Below, in pieces: positions 43,141 through 51,524 of a DNA stretch of 64,000 bases; positions within the stretch are counted from its first letter, which is position 1, and the number at the start of each line of letters is the position of its first letter. The position numbers and the translations under genes are program-made. The stretch is from Bacteroides sp. UBA7333 (lineage in GTDB: Bacteria > Bacteroidota > Bacteroidia > Bacteroidales > Bacteroidaceae): assembly GCA_002471195.1 (NCBI GenBank), contig DKPN01000032.1:1-64000 (forward strand), written 5' to 3'. The notes under the pieces were generated by a model. It saw only the letters and a program-made list of their open reading frames with translations, was not told the DNA's origin and ran no database searches.

Positions 43141-44982
43141 CTACTGCTCGCAATAATCGCCATTGGCTTTAATCAGCTCTATTAGTTTATCGACAGCCTC
43201 TTCTTCGGGAATGTTTTTTTCAATGCACTCTTTTCGTTTGTAAAGACTAACTTTCCCTCTACCTGCTCCTACATATCCGTAGTCGGCATCGGCCATTTCG
43301 CCCGGACCATTTACAATACATCCCATGATACCTATTTTTAAGCCTTTGAGATGCGATGTGGCCTCTTTAATACGTGCAATCACCGGTTGTAGATTGAATA
43401 AAGTTCGTCCACATCCGGGACACGAAATATACTCTGTTTTCGATGTTCGAAGACGTCCGGCTTGTAAAATGCCAAAGGCAGTTGTGTCAATTAGCTGATG
43501 TGCAATATTTCCTCTATTCAATAAGAAGATTCCATCTACCAATCCATCGAAAACCAGTGGTCCCATGTCGATAGCCGCTTTTAATTGTAAATCTTCTAAG
43601 TTTTCTTCGACATAATGCTGGAATATGATCAATGGGTTAGTAATGCCCTCATTCATGAACCGATGAGCCAATGCACGATGTTCGCCCAAACGGTTGGGAT
43701 GATTGCTTTGCGACACCACCACTACCTCGGGGTGACGTTTCAGCATAGCAATAATTTCGTCGGTCAATGCTGCATGAGGCAGGAACATAAATTTTAATGG
43801 GGCACTTGTTTTATCAATCAATTGCGTATGCGTATAGTTGAAAGCCGGTACTGTGCCTTCTAAGCCCGTCCATACATCGGCATCGACTATATAGCGTACG
43901 TTCGTATTTTGTTCTTTCGGTAAAGTACGTCCCACATACACATAATCGGGGGTAAATTGTGGATCGAACTCCATGTTGCCATCCATGCGAAAACCTGCTA
44001 CGATGGGTACATGCTCTCCACCAATATTACTTACAGGGATTGTCAAGCGGCGTATAGGTGATAGATAGTTAAAAGCAGGATAGGGCACGGCTTCTATCGG
44101 TTCGTTAAAACAGCGTGGCTCAATATAATCTACAATTTTGCGTGCTACTGGGATCTCTGCTTCGGGTTCTTCGCTTAACGATACACGAATGGTGTCGCCC
44201 AAGCCATCGGCCAATAGTGCGCCAATGCCCAATGCCGACTTAATGCGTCCATCTTCTCCGTCGCCTGCTTCGGTTACGCCTAAGTGAAGTGGGAAGCTCA
44301 TTCCCTCATTTTGCATAGTAGCTGCCAATAGACGAACGGTTTTTACCATTACTACTGTGTTGGATGCTTTGATAGAAAGCACTACATCTTTAAATCCTTC
44401 GGCTACACAAATGCGTAGAAACTCCATACACGATTCAACCATTCCTTCGGGAGTATCGCCATAACGTGACATGATACGATCGGAAAGTGAACCATGATTT
44501 ACGCCAATACGAATGGCTGTGTGATTTTCTTTGCAAATGTTGAGGAAAGGAACAAAGCGGTCGTGGATCTTTTGAAGCTCGGCTTGATAGGCTTCGTCGG
44601 TATATTCCAACTCTTTGAAGGTGCGTCCCGGATCTACATAGTTGCCAGGGTTGATTCGTACTTTTTCGGCAAAGCGTGCAGCTACATCGGCCACTTTGGG
44701 GTTGAAGTGTACATCGGCCACTAGAGGAGTCATATATCCTGCACGGCGCAGTCCTATATTGATATGCATCAAGTTTTCGGCCTCTTTAACTCCTTGTGTG
44801 GTGAGGCGTACATATTCGCCACCGGCATCGATAATGCGTTTGGCTTGTTCTACACTAGCTTCTGTGTCTTGTGTAGAGGTATTGGTCATAGACTGTATGC
44901 GGATAGGATGAGGGCCGCCCATAGGAGCAGCCCCAATATTTACCTCCGACGAGTTACGACGAGTGTAATTAAAAATATCCAT
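43141..44982 (-). CDS. ispG: 4-hydroxy-3-methylbut-2-enyl-diphosphate synthase, long form
   Basis: 613 residues from the ATG at 44982 (the frame extends to a TTG at 45006 inside purE). A TIM-barrel domain (IRIQSMTNTSTQDTEASVEQ; RINPGNYVDP; GVNHGSLSDRI) comes first, then an inserted domain of about 250 residues found in Bacteroidota, Chlamydia and plants. The [4Fe-4S] domain follows (ISCPGCGRTLFNLQP and IGIMGCIVNGPGEM). It catalyses the reductive ring-opening step of the MEP isoprenoid pathway. It starts 4 bp after purE. Confidence 0.97.
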   Translation of the reverse strand: MDIFNYTRRNSSEVNIGAAPMGGPHPIRIQSMTNTSTQDTEASVEQAKRIIDAGGEYVRLTTQGVKEAENLMHINIGLRRAGYMTPLVADVHFNPKVADVAARFAEKVRINPGNYVDPGRTFKELEYTDEAYQAELQKIHDRFVPFLNICKENHTAIRIGVNHGSLSDRIMSRYGDTPEGMVESCMEFLRICVAEGFKDVVLSIKASNTVVMVKTVRLLAATMQNEGMSFPLHLGVTEAGDGEDGRIKSALGIGALLADGLGDTIRVSLSEEPEAEIPVARKIVDYIEPRCFNEPIEAVPYPAFNYLSPIRRLTIPVSNIGGEHVPIVAGFRMDGNMEFDPQFTPDYVYVGRTLPKEQNTNVRYIVDADVWTGLEGTVPAFNYTHTQLIDKTSAPLKFMFLPHAALTDEIIAMLKRHPEVVVVSQSNHPNRLGEHRALAHRFMNEGITNPLIIFQHYVEENLEDLQLKAAIDMGPLVFDGLVDGIFLLNRGNIAHQLIDTTAFGILQAGRLRTSKTEYISCPGCGRTLFNLQPVIARIKEATSHLKGLKIGIMGCIVNGPGEMADADYGYVGAGRGKVSLYKRKECIEKNIPEEEAVDKLIELIKANGDYCEQ

Positions 44983-44986
44983 CGAA

Positions 44987-45496
44987 TTAGTTTGTTTTAA
45001 ACTCAAACTTCAATTGTTGTAATTCTTCGTTGGCCTTTACTATTTTGTTTTTTAGGCTGTCTTTATATACTTCTAGCGTTTCAGCCAACTGCTCATTGCC
45101 AAGTGCTAACATTTGTACTGCTAGGATAGCAGCGTTCATGGCACCATTGATGGCAACAGTAGCTACAGGAATTCCCGGAGGCATTTGCACGATAGAATAT
45201 AAGGCGTCAACACCATCGAGTACTGAACCCTTAATGGGTACGCCGATGACTGGAAGAGTAGTATTGGCAGCAATAACGCCGGGAAGTGCGGCTGCCATCC
45301 CTGCTGCAGCGATAATTACCTTAATGCCGCGTTTCTTTGCGTTTTGAGCAAACTCTTCCACCTCTGCAGGTGTGCGGTGAGCCGAAAGCGCATTGATTTC
45401 GAACGGAACTTGGAGGTCGTTAAGTAGGTGTGCTGCCTTTTCCATAATTGGAAGATCGGAAGTGCTACCCATAATGATACTAACAATTGGAGTCAT
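44987..45496 (-). CDS. purE: N5-carboxyaminoimidazole ribonucleotide mutase
   Basis: 169 residues, full-length class I PurE: SIIMGSTSDLPIMEKAAHLL at the N-terminus, SAHRTP with the catalytic His, AAAGMAAALPGVIAA and MPPGIPVATVAINGAMNA. It carries out a purine biosynthesis step that moves the carboxylate on AIR. It lies between gcvH (47 bp) and ispG (4 bp). Confidence 0.97.
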   Translation of the reverse strand: MTPIVSIIMGSTSDLPIMEKAAHLLNDLQVPFEINALSAHRTPAEVEEFAQNAKKRGIKVIIAAAGMAAALPGVIAANTTLPVIGVPIKGSVLDGVDALYSIVQMPPGIPVATVAINGAMNAAILAVQMLALGNEQLAETLEVYKDSLKNKIVKANEELQQLKFEFKTN

Positions 45497-45543
45497 TTTA
45501 AAACTTCTTTTTAATGTATTAATATATGCTATTCGGTTGTTTG

Positions 45544-45924
45544 CTAACCGTTTATTACTTTTTTGTAACCGTCAGCATCGAGAAGATCATCTATGCTGCT
45601 TTGTTTTTCAGGTTTCATTTTAATCAGCCAACCTTCGCCATAAGGATCATTATTTACCAGTTCGGGATTCTCTTCGACATTGGGGTTAACCTCAAGAATC
45701 TCGCCTGCTACAGGCAAAAATAAATCCGAAATGGTTTTTACAACTTCAATGGTGCCAAACGATTCATTTGCATCGAGTGTTTCGCCTACGGTTTGAATGT
45801 CAACATATACTATATCGCCCAACTGTTGTTGTGCATAATCGGTAATGCCTACATAAGCGATGTCTCCTTCCAAACGAATCCATTCATGGTCGCTGGTGTA
45901 CTTTAGTTCTTGTGGAATATTCAT
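45544..45924 (-). CDS. gcvH: glycine cleavage system H protein
   Basis: 126 residues. The lipoyl-carrying Lys is in GTIEVVKTISDLFLPVAGEI, and the N-terminus YTSDHEWIRLEGDIAYVGIT is conserved. It shuttles the aminomethyl group between P, T and L proteins; none of those is in the window. It heads the gcvH-purE-ispG operon, with a TATCTTTG box at 45971-45978. Confidence 0.97.
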   Translation of the reverse strand: MNIPQELKYTSDHEWIRLEGDIAYVGITDYAQQQLGDIVYVDIQTVGETLDANESFGTIEVVKTISDLFLPVAGEILEVNPNVEENPELVNNDPYGEGWLIKMKPEKQSSIDDLLDADGYKKVING

Positions 45925-45970
45925 AATGATTAGTATTAAAAGGGTTGTTTATATTTAGAAACATTTGACA

Positions 45971-45978
45971 CAAAGATA
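45971..45978 (-). promoter_or_regulatory. -7 box of the gcvH-purE-ispG operon
   Basis: TATCTTTG on the minus strand, 47 bp before gcvH. Confidence 0.6.
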
Positions 45979-46047
45979 ATTAAAATAGCATATCATTATC
46001 TTTTCGAACCATTAAATTTACAATGTGTCATAAATGCTTTCTTCTGA

Positions 46048-46722
46048 TTAAAATAAAAAGACTCTAAAGAGGCTGTTGCTTATGGGATGGAGCACTAAAA
46101 GAGTAACTATAAAACCAATGGTAAAACCACTCAAAACCTCCCCTAATGTGTGATGCTTTAATATGATGCGTGCTGTACCTAGTACCCCCGCTACCATGAT
46201 AAAAATGCATAACCATAACAACGGATTATAAGCAAACAGGTTGCTAAAGGCAATGACTCCGCCTATGATACCTCCAATGCCGGCCATGTGTTCGCTCAGT
46301 TTCCATTTTAAATTGATGACGACACACAAAATCCAAATGACTAAAGCTGATAATATAATGCCGGTCATATACCAAGGTATATTGAGACGATACATCATGG
46401 CTAAACAAAAACCATAGGATGTACTGGTCAATATAAATGGAACGAAACGTTTTACCCGATCGCGACTCATCTCGTCGCGGCTATATCGGTTGATTTTGCG
46501 AAACAGAAAAATAGTAACACTGGGCATCAATATAGTAAAGCTATATACGATGGCTAGTATGATAAGCTTAAAACTAGTGGGCATCATTCTTAAATAGGTA
46601 AATAAGAATAAAACCACAAAAGCCAAGAAAGGAATGAAGACAGGACTTAATGTCCAGGAAATGATTCTTGATATGCAAATTAATCTTTTTCCTAACTTGA
46701 TATGTTCTCGGTTGATGCTCAT
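46048..46722 (-). CDS. membrane PAP2-like phosphatase family protein
   Basis: 224 residues with six to seven membrane helices. The C-terminal half carries PAP2-like marks: KLSEHMAGIGG (SxxH) and RIILKHHTLGEVLSG (RxxxxxH..EV). The first PAP2 motif (KxxxxxxRP) is not evident, so it may be a divergent member. Likely substrates are lipid or undecaprenyl pyrophosphates. It lies 39 bp behind rpoN in the same direction. Confidence 0.75.
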   Translation of the reverse strand: MSINREHIKLGKRLICISRIISWTLSPVFIPFLAFVVLFLFTYLRMMPTSFKLIILAIVYSFTILMPSVTIFLFRKINRYSRDEMSRDRVKRFVPFILTSTSYGFCLAMMYRLNIPWYMTGIILSALVIWILCVVINLKWKLSEHMAGIGGIIGGVIAFSNLFAYNPLLWLCIFIMVAGVLGTARIILKHHTLGEVLSGFTIGFIVTLLVLHPISNSLFRVFLF

Positions 46723-46761
46723 CTTTCTTGGTTGTATTTTATGAAACAGCTAAGCTGCGTA

Positions 46762-48219
46762 TTATTTTCTTAATCGGGCTACAGGGATATTGAGTTGTTG
46801 TCTGTATTTAGCCACGGTGCGGCGGGCTATCGGATAACCTTTTTCTTTCAATATCTCGGCCAATTCATCATCAGTGAGTGGTTTCTTTTTATCTTCTCCA
46901 TCAATACACTCTTTAAGAATGCGGCGAATCTCGCGTACCGATAGTTCTTCTCCTTCTTCGGTGGTGTAACTGTCATTGAAGAAATATTTCAACGGATAGA
47001 TGCCATAATTTGTTTGCGCATATTTGCTATTACTTACTCGCGAAATGGTCGAAATGTCCAATCCGGTGAGTTCGGCTACATCTTTTAATATCATGGGACG
47101 GAGCAGCGTTTCATCGCCTTCAACAAAGAAAGGGCGTTGTAAGTCGACAATGGCTTTCATGGTAATGAGCAGTGTATATTGTCGTTGGCGTACTGCATCA
47201 ATAAAGTTTTGTGCAGCATCTACTCGTTGCTTCAGAAATTGATAAGCTTCTTTGTTTTCTTTCGATAGTTGCCCTTTCGGTTTTGATTGTTCGCCCAACA
47301 TCTCACTAAAATCGTTGCTTACCTTTAATTCGGGGGCATTGCGGCTGTTTAGATGGATGGTAATATTACCATCGTCAAAAGTATCGATGATAAAGTCGGG
47401 TACAATTTGCTGCATGTTGCGACCAATGGTTTCGCCCAATGATGCTCCTGGCTTAGGATTAAGTTTTACGATCTCGGCAAGAGCATGCTCGAAGGTCTCG
47501 TTGTCGATGTCGAGTCGTTTTAGTATTTTATCCCAATGTTTACGAGTGAATTCTTCGTAACACTGTGTAATGATGCGTTCCTCTATGTCTAAAAGAGAAT
47601 TGCCGGGATCATTCTCTTTTTTACGCTTGATCTGCAATAGTAAGCACTCTTGCAAATTGCGTGCACCGATGCCCGGAGGATCGAAATCTTGTATAATCTT
47701 CAGGATCTCTTTTAATTGATGTTCGTCGGTATTGATGCCCATATAAATGGCCAATTCGTCTTCTATGCTGCTGAGCGATTTGCGTAATAGGCCATCATCG
47801 TCGAGCGATCCGATAATGTATTCGGCCAACTCTCGCTGGTGGTCCGATAAATTGCGCTCACTTAATTGTTCGCGTAAAATTTCGAAAAAGGAGATTGCCT
47901 CCGAAAAAGGTATCTCTTCGGGACGTTCACTGTTGGAGCGATTGTTTTCTTGCAGTTTGTAATCGGGAATATCATCTTCGGTGAGATAGTCGGCCAACGA
48001 GTCGTCGGTATCCGATGGCGAATCTATTATTTCATCGCCCGACATCTCCTCTCCCTTTACCTCTTCGAGGGCGGGATTTTCCAACAGTTCGGAATGTATA
48101 CGCTCTTCAAGCTCCACAGCCGGCAGTTCTAATAGACGTACTACCAATATTTGTTGTGGCGAAAGAGTTTGAACTTGCTGCTGGGTTTGCGTTTGTATCT
48201 GACGTGAACTTACTGACAT
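46762..48219 (-). CDS. rpoN: RNA polymerase sigma-54 factor
   Basis: 485 residues. N-terminal Gln-rich activator-contact region (RQIQTQTQQQVQTLSPQQI, LLENPALEE), acidic linker (about 55-100), core-binding domain, helix-turn-helix (DVAELTGLDISTISRVSNSK) and the RpoN box ARRTVAKYR near the C-terminus. It directs polymerase to -24/-12 promoters and needs AAA+ activators, none of which is in the window. Promoter box TATTTTTG at 48246-48253. Confidence 0.97.
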   Translation of the reverse strand: MSVSSRQIQTQTQQQVQTLSPQQILVVRLLELPAVELEERIHSELLENPALEEVKGEEMSGDEIIDSPSDTDDSLADYLTEDDIPDYKLQENNRSNSERPEEIPFSEAISFFEILREQLSERNLSDHQRELAEYIIGSLDDDGLLRKSLSSIEDELAIYMGINTDEHQLKEILKIIQDFDPPGIGARNLQECLLLQIKRKKENDPGNSLLDIEERIITQCYEEFTRKHWDKILKRLDIDNETFEHALAEIVKLNPKPGASLGETIGRNMQQIVPDFIIDTFDDGNITIHLNSRNAPELKVSNDFSEMLGEQSKPKGQLSKENKEAYQFLKQRVDAAQNFIDAVRQRQYTLLITMKAIVDLQRPFFVEGDETLLRPMILKDVAELTGLDISTISRVSNSKYAQTNYGIYPLKYFFNDSYTTEEGEELSVREIRRILKECIDGEDKKKPLTDDELAEILKEKGYPIARRTVAKYRQQLNIPVARLRK

Positions 48220-48245
48220 AATTCTGACCTCATTTTATTGCTCTG

Positions 48246-48253
48246 CAAAAATA
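48246..48253 (-). promoter_or_regulatory. rpoN promoter -7 box
   Basis: TATTTTTG on the minus strand, 27 bp before rpoN, back to back with the pepP promoter. Confidence 0.5.
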
Positions 48254-48317
48254 ATTTTTTAACTATATATTATCTATATTAATGGGGGTTATTTTACACA
48301 CTATAACATTAAAAACA

Positions 48318-48325
48318 TATCTTTG
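48318..48325 (+). promoter_or_regulatory. pepP promoter -7 box
   Basis: TATCTTTG, 20 bp before the ATG at 48345. It excludes the longer in-frame start at 48282. Confidence 0.6.
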
Positions 48326-48344
48326 TTGTACTAATTTTAAATAT

Positions 48345-49724
48345 ATGACTATGTTTAATAAGGAGACATATAAACAGCGCCGCGAAGTGCTGAAACAAAA
48401 AATGGGCTCAGGAGTACTTTTATTCTTGGGTAACGATGATTATGGGTTAAATTATGGCGGCAATACGTTTCGTTATCGTCAGGATTCTACTTTCCTTTAT
48501 TATTTCGGTTTGTCTTTTTCGGGTCTATCGGCTATTATTGATATTGATGCCGACAAGGAAATTATTTTTGGTGATGAATTGACAATCGATGATATCATTT
48601 GGATGGGAACGCAACCCTCTTTGAAAGAAAAAAGTCATAGAGTAGGCGTAGAGCATACGATGCCTTCAACAGAAATTGCGAACTTTCTACATCGATGTGT
48701 ACAAGAACGTAAAACAATACACTATTTACCTCCCTATAGAGCTGAACATAAATTGAAATTGATGGAGTGGTTGGGCGTTCCTCCTGCACATCAAGAGGCT
48801 TGTAATAAGTTTATTCGTGCAGTAGTTAGCCAACGCAACTATAAAACGGCAGAAGAAATTGTCGAAATAGAACGTGCCTGCAATGTAACTGCCGATATGC
48901 ATATTGCTGCAATGAAGGTGTTGCGCCCTGATATGTATGAATACGAGGTGGTAGCGGCCATGGAAGCTGTGGCTGCCCAACACAATTGTCAAACTTCATT
49001 TGCAACGATTGCTACCATTAATGGTCAGACATTGCATAACCATTATCATGGCAACCAAGTGAAATCGGGCGATTTGTTTTTGATTGATGCCGGAGCCGAA
49101 ACCGAAATGGGCTATGCAGGCGATATGTCGTCTACTATACCCGCTGATAAAACCTTTACGCAACGCCAACGTCAGATGGTGGAACTGCAAAACGCGATGC
49201 ATTATAGAGCTGTTGAAGCGCTTCGTCCGGGTATTAACTATATGGATGTTTATGATCTCGCAGCCTTGGAGTTAGTAGAAGGAATGAAAGCTATCGGTTT
49301 GATGAAAGGCGATGCACACGAAGCGGTTAAAGAAGGTGCTCATGCCTTGTTTTTTCCACACGGTTTAGGTCATATGATGGGGCTTGATGTACATGATATG
49401 GAGAACTTAGGCGAAATATGGGTAGGTTATGATGGACAGCCAAAGAGCACTCAGTTTGGACGTCGTTCGCAACGTTTGGCATTGCCATTGCAACCGGGCT
49501 TTGTGTTGACTGTTGAACCGGGCATTTACTTTATTCCTGAGTTAATAGACCAATGGAGAGCCGAAGGCAAACATAACGATTTTATCAATTATGATCAGGT
49601 AGAAGGTTATAAAGATTTCGGTGGTATTCGTAATGAAGAGGATTATTTAATAACCGAAAGCGGAGCTCGTATGTTGGGCAAGAAGATTCCTGTAACTCCC
49701 GATGAGGTAGAGGCATTGCGCTAA
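48345..49724 (+). CDS. pepP: Xaa-Pro aminopeptidase (aminopeptidase P, M24B)
   Basis: 459 residues from the ATG at 48345 (a further ATG two codons on is equally possible). N-terminal AMP_N domain (about 5-145: FRYRQDSTFLYYFG) and pita-bread M24 domain with all five metal ligands: LIDAGAE, AGDMSST, HGLGHMMGLDVHD, TVEPGIY and RNEEDYLIT. It removes N-terminal residues before proline in the cytosol. Monocistronic. Confidence 0.96.
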   Translation: MTMFNKETYKQRREVLKQKMGSGVLLFLGNDDYGLNYGGNTFRYRQDSTFLYYFGLSFSGLSAIIDIDADKEIIFGDELTIDDIIWMGTQPSLKEKSHRVGVEHTMPSTEIANFLHRCVQERKTIHYLPPYRAEHKLKLMEWLGVPPAHQEACNKFIRAVVSQRNYKTAEEIVEIERACNVTADMHIAAMKVLRPDMYEYEVVAAMEAVAAQHNCQTSFATIATINGQTLHNHYHGNQVKSGDLFLIDAGAETEMGYAGDMSSTIPADKTFTQRQRQMVELQNAMHYRAVEALRPGINYMDVYDLAALELVEGMKAIGLMKGDAHEAVKEGAHALFFPHGLGHMMGLDVHDMENLGEIWVGYDGQPKSTQFGRRSQRLALPLQPGFVLTVEPGIYFIPELIDQWRAEGKHNDFINYDQVEGYKDFGGIRNEEDYLITESGARMLGKKIPVTPDEVEALR

Positions 49725-49740
49725 TTATAACACAAGAAAT

Positions 49741-49780
49741 AAAAAAACGCCATCTTTCAACTGAAAAATGGCGTTTTTTT
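49741..49780. terminator. bidirectional terminator between pepP and the histidine kinase
   Basis: AAAAAAACGCCAT/ATGGCGTTTTTTT, 13-bp perfect stem, with a partly paired loop. Confidence 0.92.
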
Positions 49781-49797
49781 ATTTCTCCTTTTAATTA

Positions 49798-51357
49798 TTA
49801 AGAGCGTAAATCTAAAATAAAGCGTGCCCCTTTTTTGTAAGTGCTATCAAATACGAGCGAACCATTCATCTTTTTGGCTATCATTTTACAAATAGGCAGT
49901 CCTAAACCATCCCCTTTCGTTAAATCATCAATCTTTTTGAATGGTTTGAATAATTGTGATTGCATCTCTTGAGATACACCACTGCCCGTGTCGGATACGA
50001 TGAATTGATGCAAATGGGCACCACGCTTTTTAAACTCTAACCGAATAGTACCTTCATTGGTATGCGATACTGCATTTTGTAATAGATGTATTAATATTCT
50101 AGATAACTGTTCTTTATTAGCTTCGATCTCAATTTTCGGAACTTCAATATTGAGGATTACCTCATTTTTAATATTCGGTGTCACTTTTTCGGCTATACCA
50201 TCACAAAAGCTTTTGACATTAATCGATTGAGTTTCGTACAGCTTGTCGGCCGATAATTCGAGTTCCGATAACTCATCAATATGATTGAGGTAATTTTTTA
50301 TAGCGTCCGACTGCTGAAGAATTTGTTGTTTTTCTATATTGAAATTAGCCGGGAGTTGCGATGCTACTTCTGAAAAATTGCTGAGTGAGGGTTGTAGGTG
50401 TGTTGATATATTATGAATAAACTGCGATTTTAACTCACTAAACTCTTGAAGCGAGCTGATGCGTCGTTTACAACGATGGTTGTTGGCTTTGAGTCGCATT
50501 TGATTTATGAAAAGTAATATCAGTAAAAATGTAATGATGCCTAATAAGATACACGTGCCAACAATAATAAACAGTCGGTAGGAGAGCTGATCTTCTTTAT
50601 CCGACATATGAAATAAAACCTCTCCGTACTTTTCTTCTAACTTTGTAATTTTATCTTGTGCCTCAATGTTTTGAATAGAGTCATTCCATACCATATAGTT
50701 TTTATAGATATGATCCATCATTTGGCTATTATTCATTTGGAGCGACATGTCGATTAAACTTCGAAAATAACCATTTACCTCCTCGTATTCTTGGCGTTGA
50801 TTATAGAAGTCTATTAATCGGTTAAATGCACTATCGCCCGCGTTGTTTTTTCCATACATGTAGTCGTATGCCGATTGCATGTAAAGTAAATTGTTGTCGA
50901 TTGTGGTATCTTGCATTGCCACTGCCAGCGCTTGTAATCGAGTAAGTTGAGCATCCGATTGTACTTGATTTTTAAGCTTCATATTGAGCATGAATCGCTC
51001 TTTCGCAACATTAAAATAGTTCACATTTTGAAGTTGTCCACTCTTTGTGGCTGCTATACCAATTACTTTGGTTATCTCTTTATACCATTCGAATGCTTCT
51101 TTATATTGCGATGCTGCGATACATATATTAGCCGCCTCCATACCACAATCAATTGCTGCTTGATATAGATTTTGAGTTGAATACTCTCCAAACACTTTGC
51201 TATATAGATGAAGTGCCTTTTTGTATTCTTTTTTGTTAGCCAGTTGATGCGCTTGTGTTTGCTGTTCTTTAATTTTACTAAGCGGCATTTGTGCCATCAA
51301 ATTATTTATACTCAGTAATAAAACTAATAATATGTTGAGGATCACTTTTTTCTTCAT
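49798..51357 (-). CDS. orphan sensor histidine kinase with TPR-like sensor region
   Basis: 519 residues from the ATG at 51357 (frame open to 51381). A signal/anchor (ILNILLVLLLSINNLMA), a periplasmic helical TPR-like region (about 25-240), one membrane helix (about 262-285, LFIIVGTCILLGIITFLLIL) and a cytoplasmic kinase. The H box is FIHNISTHLQPSLSNF; N box LIHLLQNAVSHTNEG; G1 SDTGSGVS; G2 GDGLGLPICKMI. No response regulator is adjacent, so the partner is elsewhere. A TATTTTTG box lies at 51379-51386. Confidence 0.92.
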   Translation of the reverse strand: MKKKVILNILLVLLLSINNLMAQMPLSKIKEQQTQAHQLANKKEYKKALHLYSKVFGEYSTQNLYQAAIDCGMEAANICIAASQYKEAFEWYKEITKVIGIAATKSGQLQNVNYFNVAKERFMLNMKLKNQVQSDAQLTRLQALAVAMQDTTIDNNLLYMQSAYDYMYGKNNAGDSAFNRLIDFYNQRQEYEEVNGYFRSLIDMSLQMNNSQMMDHIYKNYMVWNDSIQNIEAQDKITKLEEKYGEVLFHMSDKEDQLSYRLFIIVGTCILLGIITFLLILLFINQMRLKANNHRCKRRISSLQEFSELKSQFIHNISTHLQPSLSNFSEVASQLPANFNIEKQQILQQSDAIKNYLNHIDELSELELSADKLYETQSINVKSFCDGIAEKVTPNIKNEVILNIEVPKIEIEANKEQLSRILIHLLQNAVSHTNEGTIRLEFKKRGAHLHQFIVSDTGSGVSQEMQSQLFKPFKKIDDLTKGDGLGLPICKMIAKKMNGSLVFDSTYKKGARFILDLRS

Positions 51358-51480
51358 AACCAAATGATTTATTAAATACAAAAATAGAATAAAAATGTTA
51401 TAGAATACTACGGTTTGGCCAAAAAAGTGTTGGACAGATGGATGTTAGTTGAATTGATTTTAACATCTTGATTGAAAACA

Positions 51481-51517
51481 AAAACTCCCAAGCACCTATC
51501 GATGAACTTGGGAGTTT
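51481..51517 (-). terminator. nucleoside kinase terminator
   Basis: AAACTCCCAAG/CTTGGGAGTTT, 11-bp perfect stem 8 bp past the stop at 51525, followed on the minus strand by TTTTGTTTTC. Confidence 0.85.
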
Positions 51518-51524
51518 AAGATCA

